This document shows, piece after piece, positions 1 through 7,654 of a DNA stretch of 40,968 nt (the first letter of the stretch is position 1; every line of letters starts with the position of its first letter). Under the pieces are notes generated by a model. The model was not told the origin of the DNA. It ran no database searches and was given only the letters and a program-made list of their open reading frames with translations. The translations under genes were made by a program, and so were the position numbers. The stretch lies in the NCBI GenBank assembly GCA_902794115.1, contig CADBGD010000003.1, positions 1-40,968 on the forward strand, read 5' to 3'. The stretch is from Oscillospiraceae bacterium. GTDB lineage: Bacteria; Bacillota; Clostridia; Saccharofermentanales; Saccharofermentanaceae.

Positions 1-2115
1 ACACACAAGCATCAGCAGACCTGCTGTGAAAAACTGTATGCACGACATTGCTACCCCGTCAGTATTCATAGCGTTGAAACGATCAATGACAATTATGTGC
101 AGAGCGAAAATAAACGCACACACCAGCACAAGCAGATCGCCTCTCGAAAGCGTCAGTCCCTCTTTCATGCACAAAAGCCAGAAGCCAGCCGTCGCTATGC
201 CTACGAATATCCAGCTTCGTGCCGGGGGACGTTTTCCCAGGAATATCGACATCAGCGGCACTATAACAATGTAAAGCGCCGTTATAAAACCAGCTTTTCC
301 GGCGGTAGTCCTGGCAATGCCTGCCTGCTGAAATGAACTTGCTGCAAACAGAAGCACTCCGCAGCAGACTCCGCCAATGATCGTGTTTTTCCGGGAATAC
401 TCATGCTTTTCGCCAGAACGCTGCTGGATCCCCCGGAACAGCAGCACCACCGGGATAAGTGTAATACCGCCGATAAGCGTCCTTATGGCGTTGTAGGTGA
501 ACGGCTCAACGTAATTCATGCCCTCACTCTGGGCGACAAAATCATTCAAAGATGCGACGCGCTTCTCATCCATTTCGGAGAAGAAATCCGTATAAACCAC
601 GCATTCGCCATCCATACGGGTAAAACTGAACAACCCGTCTTTGTTGGCAAATTCATAGAATGTCGGCGCCGTAACAGTGAAACCACGGACATTATCTGTA
701 TAGACATTGGCGTCCCCGTTATTGCGGATATCCGGATCAACGATGGGAGGCAATGTTGTTTCCGAAGGCGCCTCCGAAGTGGTCGCCGTCGGCTTTTTGG
801 TTTTCTTCGTTTTCTTGGTCGTCACTTCTACCTCTCCCCACTCATAGTTTTGGGAGATATAGATACCTACAGGGACAGATATGCCCGCAAGAAGAATGAT
901 ACCTGCCAGGATATATGTAAGCGGTCTCTTCCAGATACTTTTCTTCACTTCCGGCATGGTCACGCCGGTACGGACTTCTGTCGGTTTATATTTCGGTTCA
1001 GCAAGGATCGACGGAGAAAGCACCTTCTTATCGGCAGAAGCTTCGGGGATTTCTTCCTCCATAGCTACGGTCTTTCCTCCCACCATGGCATCCGGATCGT
1101 CACTATTTCCTGCCGCATCTTCGGCTCCCGACGACGCGCCCGGTGTCACCGCGACCTTTCCGGTAATGGCTTCGGAAAAACTCTTCATATCCGGGAAACG
1201 GTCGGAAGCTTTGACCGCCAGTGCTTTCATAAGCGCATCATTTGCATACTGGGGCATCTCCACGCCAAGAGAGATCGGAGAAGCCAATGTGTCTTCGTGG
1301 ACACGTTCGATTGCATCCGGCGGCATCACTCCGGTTATGATCAGATACATGGTGGCGGCCAGTGCATATTCGTCCGACCAGGGGCCCTGGTTACCGTGTT
1401 TACGGTACTGCTCTTCCGGCGCAAAGCCGTGCTTTAAGATGATCGATTTACTCTTCTCTGTATCAATCGCCAGTCTGGCGGCGCCAAAATCCAGAAGACG
1501 GCTGATGCCGTTACTCGTGACAACGATGTTATCCGGACTGATATCCCGATGGAGAAGATTATGTGCATGTACATGAGCCAGAGAATCAATGACCGGCAGG
1601 ATCATGCGGAGCGCTTCCTCGAAAGAAAGCTTTCCTCCACGCATCTGGGTATACTTCATCAGGTCAACACCTTCGACATACTCCATAACGAAGTAAGCCG
1701 TGTTATTCTCCCGGAAATAATCCTGTACCGAAACAATATTCGGCACATCACGAAGCTTGGCCAGAAGCCGGGCTTCATCCATGAATTTACTGGCACCATT
1801 ATCGAATTTCGGCTGTTCTTCAGGGGAACTGACCGTCATGGTATACCGATCTGATTCTCGAAGGGCAATGCCGGAAGGCAGGAATTCTTTCACTGCCACA
1901 CAGATCTCCAGCGTCATGTCAAATGCAAGGTAAGTAACACCAAATCCGCCTACACCAAGTACACGTCCGGTCAGATATCTTCCATTCAGGATCGTCCCGA
2001 TCGGAAGCGCCACAAAAGGATGCTTGGCCGTAGACAAATCAAAGCCGCAACGGGGACATGGTCCGTTCCCGTCGTGCTCATTAAAACATCCGAAACAAAG
2101 TTTACTGGTGTCCAT
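1..2115 (-). CDS. Zinc-ribbon Hanks-type Ser/Thr protein kinase, fused in frame to a DMT/EamA transporter (partial at window edge)
   Basis: The N-terminus has a CxxC/CxxC zinc ribbon (C7, C10, C20, C23). A Hanks kinase domain covers about residues 45-310, with glycine loop GVGGFG, VAVK lysine K76, HRD aspartate D191 and DFG 209-211. A juxtamembrane tail with KTVAM (T349) follows, then one membrane helix (about 398-417), a Thr/Lys-rich linker and an outside segment. From F526 the same frame becomes a DMT/EamA permease sequence for 180 residues to the window edge (FVAQSEGM, then helices, AGKAGFITALY). No stop lies between. The first helix of a normal DMT protein is missing. The kinase should phosphorylate Thr/Ser at the membrane with the two PP2C phosphatases upstream as opponents. 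The ATG at 2115 lies six bases after the preceding stop. The kinase half is certain; whether the fusion is biological or a deletion/assembly artefact cannot be decided here. Confidence 0.9.
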   Translation of the reverse strand, partial: MDTSKLCFGCFNEHDGNGPCPRCGFDLSTAKHPFVALPIGTILNGRYLTGRVLGVGGFGVTYLAFDMTLEICVAVKEFLPSGIALRESDRYTMTVSSPEEQPKFDNGASKFMDEARLLAKLRDVPNIVSVQDYFRENNTAYFVMEYVEGVDLMKYTQMRGGKLSFEEALRMILPVIDSLAHVHAHNLLHRDISPDNIVVTSNGISRLLDFGAARLAIDTEKSKSIILKHGFAPEEQYRKHGNQGPWSDEYALAATMYLIITGVMPPDAIERVHEDTLASPISLGVEMPQYANDALMKALAVKASDRFPDMKSFSEAITGKVAVTPGASSGAEDAAGNSDDPDAMVGGKTVAMEEEIPEASADKKVLSPSILAEPKYKPTEVRTGVTMPEVKKSIWKRPLTYILAGIILLAGISVPVGIYISQNYEWGEVEVTTKKTKKTKKPTATTSEAPSETTLPPIVDPDIRNNGDANVYTDNVRGFTVTAPTFYEFANKDGLFSFTRMDGECVVYTDFFSEMDEKRVASLNDFVAQSEGMNYVEPFTYNAIRTLIGGITLIPVVLLFRGIQQRSGEKHEYSRKNTIIGGVCCGVLLFAASSFQQAGIARTTAGKAGFITALYIVIVPLMSIFLGKRPPARSWIFVGIATAGFWLLCMKEGLTLSRGDLLVLVCAFIFALHIIVIDRFNAMNTDGVAMSCIQFFTAGLLMLVC

Positions 2116-2121
2116 TCTTAC

Positions 2122-2829
2122 TTACCCTGCCATTCTCATATACGCTACCAGCGTTGTATTATCTCCTGCCAGACGGCCTCTCTGTACCGCACGCAGGATC
2201 ATTTTATTTGCCCAGTCCTTTGCATTAAAGGACTTATGCAGATCGATCTCCATCTCTGTCTCATAGACGTTTTCCCAAAATCCGTCTGAGCAAACTAAAA
2301 GAGCATCGCCTTCTTTCATATCGAACTCCTCAACATGAGGTTCGATCGTTTCTTTCTGGCCGACGCACACAGAAAGACCTGTCCGGTCTTCCTGTTCGCG
2401 GATTCCTTCGTAATCCAGTTCGCCACGCACAAAAGCTTTATACGTATGCGTGTCGTCCACAGAATGATGCGCAAGGCATCCTTCAGAAAAATGGTAGATA
2501 TGGGAGTCGCCAACGCTCGCCCAGTTGACATGCTGCGCCTTGATCTGAACGGCGCAGATAGTGGAACCTGCCCGACGAAGATCAACATTATCGAACTGCA
2601 TGTCGCGGAAACGGTTGTTGGCTGTCACGCACGCCTCGGCAGGAGACTGTCCCTGAAGGAAAGCCTCCATCGCCGCATCGGAAATGATCCTGGCTGCTTC
2701 ATCGCCGGATGGCAGGCCGTTTAAGCCGTCACACAGCACGATAAACACCTGGTCATCATGTTCGACGACCTGTGCGCAATCGCAGTTCGGTTCATGTCCT
2801 CCGACATGTGTGTACGTGTAATGATCCAT
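2122..2829 (-). CDS. PP2C-family Ser/Thr protein phosphatase (soluble)
   Basis: This 235-residue protein has the PP2C signature set in order: CDGLNG near residue 33 (family consensus DGMGG), a GST segment, ASVGDSHIY, LLVCSDGFWENV and a final GDNTTLV. These carry the aspartates that bind the two catalytic metal ions. No signal peptide or membrane helix is visible, so it is cytoplasmic. It starts one base after the stop of the protease/FHA gene and ends six bases before the kinase, so it is translated in the same operon. By family it removes phosphate from Ser/Thr, most simply from the kinase or the FHA proteins of the operon. It is a second phosphatase of the same family in one cluster, which suggests division of labour with the membrane-bound one at 4180-5118. 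The substrates are inference. Confidence 0.93.
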   Translation of the reverse strand: MDHYTYTHVGGHEPNCDCAQVVEHDDQVFIVLCDGLNGLPSGDEAARIISDAAMEAFLQGQSPAEACVTANNRFRDMQFDNVDLRRAGSTICAVQIKAQHVNWASVGDSHIYHFSEGCLAHHSVDDTHTYKAFVRGELDYEGIREQEDRTGLSVCVGQKETIEPHVEEFDMKEGDALLVCSDGFWENVYETEMEIDLHKSFNAKDWANKMILRAVQRGRLAGDNTTLVAYMRMAG

Positions 2830-2830
2830 A

Positions 2831-4183
2831 TTACTCTCTATCTACCTTAAATTCGTTAGCTTTGTCAGCGAGTGAGAAAGTAGATCCAGGTGTCAGCTGC
2901 TCCGGTACACCCTTTGTCAGTTTCTTTCCGTCGCTGAGATAAGTACCATATGTAGAACCGTTATCTGTCAACATAAAGGCCTTTGTTCTTGCATCGAAAT
3001 ATACAGAACAATGGTTGGAGCTGATACCCGGAGTATCTTCCGGGAACACGAATGTGCAGGAATTCTTATCACGGCCGATCGTCATCGTCTTACCGGTAAT
3101 CTCAAATTTCTGTCCGGCAAATACACCCTTTGTGCAGACAAGATAAGACTTCTTTCCATCATCCTGCTCACCGACCATAACGACCTTCTTGTTACCGATG
3201 ATAAAGAGGATCAGAAGAGCAACTGCGCAAGCACCAGCGATGCCCACAAAGAGCAGGAACTGATTTCTCTTTTCTGTTACTTCAGCTTCAGCATCTTCCA
3301 CTGCCGCATCATGCTTCTTATCGAATTTTTTCTCTTCAGATGCGATCTTCTTATCGATAGTCTTTTTATAGTCTTCTGCTTTTGCATACTCAAGACCAAG
3401 CTCATCCAGCTTGTCAGTTACTGTATTACCGGTGATGGCAAAGTTTACGCTGTCCGTATCTTCACGGCCCAGAGTATTCATGCCGATAAAGAATCCGTTC
3501 TCATCAAAGAGCGGTCCGCCGGAGTTACCATGAGAAATAAAAGAGTCATGCTGGAAAGTACTATATTTTTCACCCTGCGGAATAACATCGACCTTGGAAA
3601 TAACACCCGAGTTTACACTCTGGCTGGAACGGTCGCCCGAGAAGGAAGAATCGAGTTCCGATGCTTTATCCGGATATCCGATCGCTGTACACTTATCACC
3701 AGCGTTGACCTCCGAAGAATCGCGTACAATAACAGGAACTCTGTAATCGACCGGTTCTGGGAGTTTCAATACAGCCATATCCAGTTCCTTATCAAACTGA
3801 TAGAAGATAACTTCCGGAACGACCCGTACATCATCGTCAAAGATAACGGAGATATCAAAACCTTCTTCCATAAACGGCTGAACAACGTGACCGTTGGTAA
3901 CCAGATACTGTACTTTTCCGTCCATCTCACCGATAGCGTAGGAAGATCCCCAGGCCAGCATACCCTGTGAAGGGTTGGTGCACAAAACAAATGCCACCGA
4001 ATTCTGGTTTTCTGCCGGTGAAAGTCCACGCTTTACATCACTTGGCTGAAAAGATTCAGCCTTCACTTCGGAAAGCTCATCCTGGGCATCACGCCAAGGC
4101 TTGAAATTCCGGAATGCCATAAATCCCGATCCTGCGATGGCAATCACCAGCAGGATCATAAAAATCCTTCTTACCCACTTCAT
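2831..4183 (-). CDS. Membrane protein with outside trypsin-like serine protease and inside FHA domain
   Basis: A 450-residue protein with one helix at about 7-23, a trypsin/HtrA-like protease domain (about 60-260) with a complete triad (H99 in TNGHVV, D135 in ELDMAVL, S221 in HGNSGGP), a charged possible coiled coil (about 268-306), a second helix (about 309-330) and an FHA domain at the end (about 355-450: R371 in TIGR, SSNH 388-391, N408 in DNGSTYG). Two helices put the protease outside and the FHA domain in the cytoplasm, so it could link an outside event to a phosphothreonine partner inside. There is no PDZ domain, unlike HtrA/DegP. The ATG at 4183 overlaps the previous stop by four bases (ATGA) and has a strong AGGAGGT site. 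Substrate and the direction of signalling are unknown. Confidence 0.92.
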   Translation of the reverse strand: MKWVRRIFMILLVIAIAGSGFMAFRNFKPWRDAQDELSEVKAESFQPSDVKRGLSPAENQNSVAFVLCTNPSQGMLAWGSSYAIGEMDGKVQYLVTNGHVVQPFMEEGFDISVIFDDDVRVVPEVIFYQFDKELDMAVLKLPEPVDYRVPVIVRDSSEVNAGDKCTAIGYPDKASELDSSFSGDRSSQSVNSGVISKVDVIPQGEKYSTFQHDSFISHGNSGGPLFDENGFFIGMNTLGREDTDSVNFAITGNTVTDKLDELGLEYAKAEDYKKTIDKKIASEEKKFDKKHDAAVEDAEAEVTEKRNQFLLFVGIAGACAVALLILFIIGNKKVVMVGEQDDGKKSYLVCTKGVFAGQKFEITGKTMTIGRDKNSCTFVFPEDTPGISSNHCSVYFDARTKAFMLTDNGSTYGTYLSDGKKLTKGVPEQLTPGSTFSLADKANEFKVDRE

Positions 4184-5118
4184 ACGTTCGTACCTCCTAA
4201 ACTATCATGCACAGCAAAAACTATAGCCGTGTAATTATCCTGAAAACGCTTATTCTTTTGCATCAGACCCTTCTCCAGAAGCTCTGCGCATTCGCTCGGA
4301 TCATGTTTCATTGCCTCCCGGATCTCATCAAAAGAAAGTGTATCACTAATGCCATCGGAGCAAAGAAGATAAACATCTTTGTCCTTTACCTGCCAGGGAG
4401 TAATGGAAAAATCCGGATTGACCTGATTCGCCCCCATATACTCTGTCAGTGCCGGTGCATCTTTATTAGTCAGCGCCTGTTCTACAGAAAGCGCCCCTTC
4501 CGCCGCACGCGCCAAAAGTGTATTTCCATATTCCTGACGGACATTCATCGGATAGATCCGTCCGTTACGAAGAAGCAGAAGATCGCTGTCTCCTACAGAG
4601 GCAAACCACATTTTATCATCCTTGACAAATGTGATGATCAACGTCGTTCCGCCGCGTCCGCGATAGACATCATAGATTTCTTTGGAAAGAGAATCCAGGA
4701 TCCACCCGTCTTTGAGCTTATCGAAAGAATACGGAAACTCGGAAATAACGTCAGAAACCAGCTTATTGGATATCGCCGCACCGGAATCAAGTCCGCCCAT
4801 GCCGTCACAAAGCACGGCCAGAAAGCCTTTGCTCGCCCATTTATTACTGGGGGAAAAGCCAAAAGCATCCTGCTGTTCTTCTCTTTCACCAATACCCTGG
4901 ACATTTCCGATCTCGATCCGGAATCTTCCATTGTCCATGCACTTGGTTTCTTTTTCAGCAGGTTTTTCCGAAGAAACCTCAGACTCAGCCGTTTCCTTCT
5001 TTTTGAAAACGGTAAGATCAAGGATCAGCCAGATCAAAAGGAAAGATGCCACGCCGATATAAAACCAGCGTGTCTGGTAAACCATATGGGAGAAATGATT
5101 CCAGAAATCCCCCAGCAT
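4180..5118 (-). CDS. Membrane-anchored PP2C-family Ser/Thr phosphatase
   Basis: A 312-residue protein with one membrane helix at about residues 18-36 and a cytoplasmic PP2C domain: GEREEQQDAF, LCDGMGG, GRGGTT, FASVGDSD, LLCSDGISD and QDNYTAIV, so all metal-binding aspartates are present. By family it dephosphorylates Ser/Thr proteins, here at the membrane where the kinase sits. I start it at the ATG at 5118, three bases after the stop of the FHA gene, because a GGTGAG ribosome site lies just before it; a longer frame opens with TTG at 5145 inside the previous gene and has no comparable site. Its end overlaps the start of the protease/FHA gene by four bases. Substrates are inferred from context only. 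Confidence 0.94.
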   Translation of the reverse strand: MLGDFWNHFSHMVYQTRWFYIGVASFLLIWLILDLTVFKKKETAESEVSSEKPAEKETKCMDNGRFRIEIGNVQGIGEREEQQDAFGFSPSNKWASKGFLAVLCDGMGGLDSGAAISNKLVSDVISEFPYSFDKLKDGWILDSLSKEIYDVYRGRGGTTLIITFVKDDKMWFASVGDSDLLLLRNGRIYPMNVRQEYGNTLLARAAEGALSVEQALTNKDAPALTEYMGANQVNPDFSITPWQVKDKDVYLLCSDGISDTLSFDEIREAMKHDPSECAELLEKGLMQKNKRFQDNYTAIVFAVHDSLGGTNV

Positions 5119-5120
5119 AC

Positions 5121-6674
5121 TCACCACGCAAACTTGTCGCTGCAAACCGGAATGAACATCAGTCTGGACTGACCGACTCCAATCACATCATACAGTTTCA
5201 GTTCGGTCTCTCCATTGATAAATGCGCCGTTTACCATTACACGCTTATCTGCATCACCGCAGGATACTGTATAACGGATCGCATCCTTATCGTAAGAAAG
5301 GATCGCGTGCGGGCTTCTGGATACAGAATTATCACGGAACAAAGCGATCTCATAATTCTTCTGACGTCCGATAATGGCTCTCTTCTCCTGGAAAACAAAG
5401 CTGGCACCGGTCATCGGACCATCAATGCATACCAGGAAAGCACGTGCATGTACGCGCGGGATAAAGTCCATATCCGACTCAGTCAAAGAAACTGTGGCGT
5501 TCGGATCACGAGGAGCCTGCTGTGCCACAAACATCGGAGCCGGTGCCGCAGAAACCCCCACCACAGGTGCCGAAGGAGCTTCTTCGACAGGAGCAGCCGG
5601 AGCTTCCTCAACTGGTGCTGCGGAAACTTCCTCTACAGGAGCAACAGGTGTCTCTTCAGTAACGGTAGGAGTTTCTTCTGTAACCGCCGGGGTCTCTTCT
5701 ATTGAAGTAATTTCTGCCGGAGCCTCTTCAGTCACGGATGTTACCGGAGCATCTACAGGAGCTTCTACAGGAGTTTCAGCCGGAGCAGCCAAATCCAAAG
5801 GAACTTCCGGTGCTGCTGGAGCAACCGGAGCCACTGGGGCAATCGGTGCACCCGGTGCCGGCATACCCGGCATCATGCCCGGAATAGGTCCACCCGGGAA
5901 ACCAAATGCGGCAAAGGCGGCTGCTTCTGCCTGTCCCGGCTGTGCAGCCGGAGCTGCATTTCCGCCCTCGGCAGGAATCGGGAACGTCGCTCCCACATCA
6001 ACCGGGATCGGTGTCGGATTTTCTTTCACGCCCAGACCGGTCACCGCATAAGGACGGTCAGACGGAGTATAAAAATTTTCTTCCTGAGCGAGCGGTTCCG
6101 GATGCTCGGTCACGCCTAATCCTGTAACAGGAAGAGATGTCGGAATATCCACGGAAATATCTTCGGTAAGTATACGCTCCGGCTCTTCGGATACACCGTT
6201 AAACGGTATATTCGTGTGGGAATCCGGAACTGTTGGATCCGGCATAGACGGAATCACAGACGGTGCCGGTACCGGTACATCTGCAGGAGCAGGTGTGGAA
6301 GGAGCCGGAATTTCCGGAGCCGAAGAAGCAGCCGGAACAGGAATTACCGGTGCAGCCGGTGCAGAAGGCGCCACAGGAGTTTCCGGAGTGCCTACGGAAG
6401 GAAGTCCGGAACTCTCCTCAAAAATCGCAACTGTTTTATTTACGTGCGGTGTATTCTCTTCAAAGTTCTCGATCGCCACGGTCTTACTGATCTGCGGTTC
6501 CGTCTCCATGCCTTCGATTGCTACCGTCTTACCGCATGAAGGCTGGGGAATCGCCATATTTGCCGGAGCTACCGGCGGAAGGACCGACTTTGGCTGGCTA
6601 GATACCTGACTGCAATAAGGACAGCCGGAAAAACGATTCTCATCATAAAAGTGACCACGTTCGCATTGGATCAT
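5121..6674 (-). CDS. Zinc-ribbon and FHA domain protein with long Pro/Ala/Glu/Val-rich linker
   Basis: A 517-residue protein, first gene of the kinase operon. The N-terminus has a short zinc-binding motif (C4, H8, C18, C21). Three K-T-V-A-I motifs follow with threonines T50, T65 and T81, then a long low-complexity linker rich in Pro, Ala, Glu, Thr and Val, containing two VTGLGV repeats. The last 110 or so residues form an FHA domain (AIIGRQ, SVSRSPHAI with Ser and His of the phosphothreonine pocket, VNGAFI). FHA domains bind phosphothreonine peptides; the protein looks like a scaffold that is both substrate and reader of the kinase. The ATG at 6674 is preferred to a GTG at 6683 because GAGGT lies nine bases before the ATG. 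No membrane segment. The role is inference from domains and neighbours. Confidence 0.88.
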   Translation of the reverse strand: MIQCERGHFYDENRFSGCPYCSQVSSQPKSVLPPVAPANMAIPQPSCGKTVAIEGMETEPQISKTVAIENFEENTPHVNKTVAIFEESSGLPSVGTPETPVAPSAPAAPVIPVPAASSAPEIPAPSTPAPADVPVPAPSVIPSMPDPTVPDSHTNIPFNGVSEEPERILTEDISVDIPTSLPVTGLGVTEHPEPLAQEENFYTPSDRPYAVTGLGVKENPTPIPVDVGATFPIPAEGGNAAPAAQPGQAEAAAFAAFGFPGGPIPGMMPGMPAPGAPIAPVAPVAPAAPEVPLDLAAPAETPVEAPVDAPVTSVTEEAPAEITSIEETPAVTEETPTVTEETPVAPVEEVSAAPVEEAPAAPVEEAPSAPVVGVSAAPAPMFVAQQAPRDPNATVSLTESDMDFIPRVHARAFLVCIDGPMTGASFVFQEKRAIIGRQKNYEIALFRDNSVSRSPHAILSYDKDAIRYTVSCGDADKRVMVNGAFINGETELKLYDVIGVGQSRLMFIPVCSDKFAW

Positions 6675-6707
6675 ACAGCACACACCTCAAAAATAAGATT
6701 TCTCTTT

Positions 6708-6737
6708 ATTTTATCGCATTTACCTGTAAAAGTACAA
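6708..6737 (-). promoter_or_regulatory. Candidate sigma-A promoter of the kinase/phosphatase/FHA operon
   Basis: On the minus strand TTGTAC and TAAAAT are separated by 18 bases, about 34 bases before the ATG of the FHA gene. The -10 is good and the -35 weak. The 107-bp gap after the YesL-like gene holds no other gene. Confidence 0.45.
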
Positions 6738-6781
6738 TAAACAAATCAAAAGAAGGATATTTCTTCGGCCGGGATGGCGTT

Positions 6782-7654
6782 TCAGTTATCGTTTTGCACG
6801 ATCTTCTGCACAGCTTTCCAGGTGATATAAACACTCAGGAACAAAATAAAGCTAAAGGAAAATATGAGGTACAGGATCATCGTAATGGCATAGCCTGTCT
6901 GGCCGAAAGCAAACATCAGCACAAACGGGATCACACCGAAGATCACGGCTTCAAATAAAACTACCGCCATCGCCGCCGGGAAATTCTTCACCGTCATGAT
7001 CGCCGCATTTCGGTACACTTCCTTGAACGAAAGTTCAACCGTGGCGATCAGAGGATATACGAAGATCTGCATCGCCGCCCAGAAGACCAGAAGGCACAGG
7101 AAAAATCCGTTGGCAAAAGTTGACATCATGCCCATATCTGCAAGCTGGAAATAACCGATATCAAAGAACAGGATCGCTGTCACCAGGATCGACAGGAACA
7201 TGGCTCCCAAAGACTTTTTCCAGTTATCCTTCAATCCGCGCTTGAAATCGGATTTAAACGATGCATCACCGGTCAAAAGACCTTTGTAGTAATAGCTGAG
7301 CGCCGAATAGAAAGGTCCGTTCACGATCAGCATCATGCCGCTGACAAACATAGAAGCCAGCATCGCCATCAGATAGAAAATGCTGTCTACCGCTTCCGGA
7401 GTTACATCTGCCTCAGAGGCCATATTGTTCTCAAGAATAAAAGTGCGAAGTCCGTCCGGAGTAAAAAACGAAAAGATCATCGGAAAGACAAAAAGGACCA
7501 GACAGAGGCTGATGGCAAATGCCAGGATATTGGCGCCTAACAAAATGCTGTTGCTGGCCAAAACCTTCGCCCAGTTGTGGCCGAAGGATTTCCAGAATCC
7601 TTTCTCGGCAAACCCTTTCTGCCAGTTTTCTGATTTCCCCAAATTGCGATTCAT
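6782..7654 (-). CDS. YesL-like (DUF624-type) integral membrane protein
   Basis: A 290-residue protein with about six hydrophobic helices (near 35-60, 95-115, 145-165, 180-205, 225-250 and 255-280). The segments GPFYSALSYYYKG, DFKRGLKDNWKKSL and YPLIATVELSFKEVYRNA follow the pattern seen in YesL/DUF624 proteins: a short cytoplasmic loop ending in KENW-like residues and a later YPL segment. The function of this family is not established; members are often beside carbohydrate transport genes, but here it follows trmFO. Its ATG overlaps the trmFO stop by four bases, so it is translationally coupled to that operon. It is the last gene before the promoter of the kinase cluster. The family call is from pattern memory, the membrane nature is plain. 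Confidence 0.75.
   Translation of the reverse strand: MNRNLGKSENWQKGFAEKGFWKSFGHNWAKVLASNSILLGANILAFAISLCLVLFVFPMIFSFFTPDGLRTFILENNMASEADVTPEAVDSIFYLMAMLASMFVSGMMLIVNGPFYSALSYYYKGLLTGDASFKSDFKRGLKDNWKKSLGAMFLSILVTAILFFDIGYFQLADMGMMSTFANGFFLCLLVFWAAMQIFVYPLIATVELSFKEVYRNAAIMTVKNFPAAMAVVLFEAVIFGVIPFVLMFAFGQTGYAITMILYLIFSFSFILFLSVYITWKAVQKIVQNDN

Noticed and set aside
403-1437. 344-residue open frame on plus opposite the kinase
   Set aside because: Arg/His/Cys-rich composition typical of an antisense frame; the minus strand has complete kinase motifs.
5560-6400. Apparent tandem DNA repeats (GCCGGAGC and similar)
   Set aside because: They result from repeated PVEEAP/EETP-type codons in the FHA protein linker; periodicity is irregular. 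Not a CRISPR or mobile element.
5374-6609. Plus-strand frames rich in Gly/Ala/Ser/Thr, looking like a collagen-like protein
   Set aside because: They are the reverse complement of the Pro/Ala/Glu/Val linker of the FHA protein.
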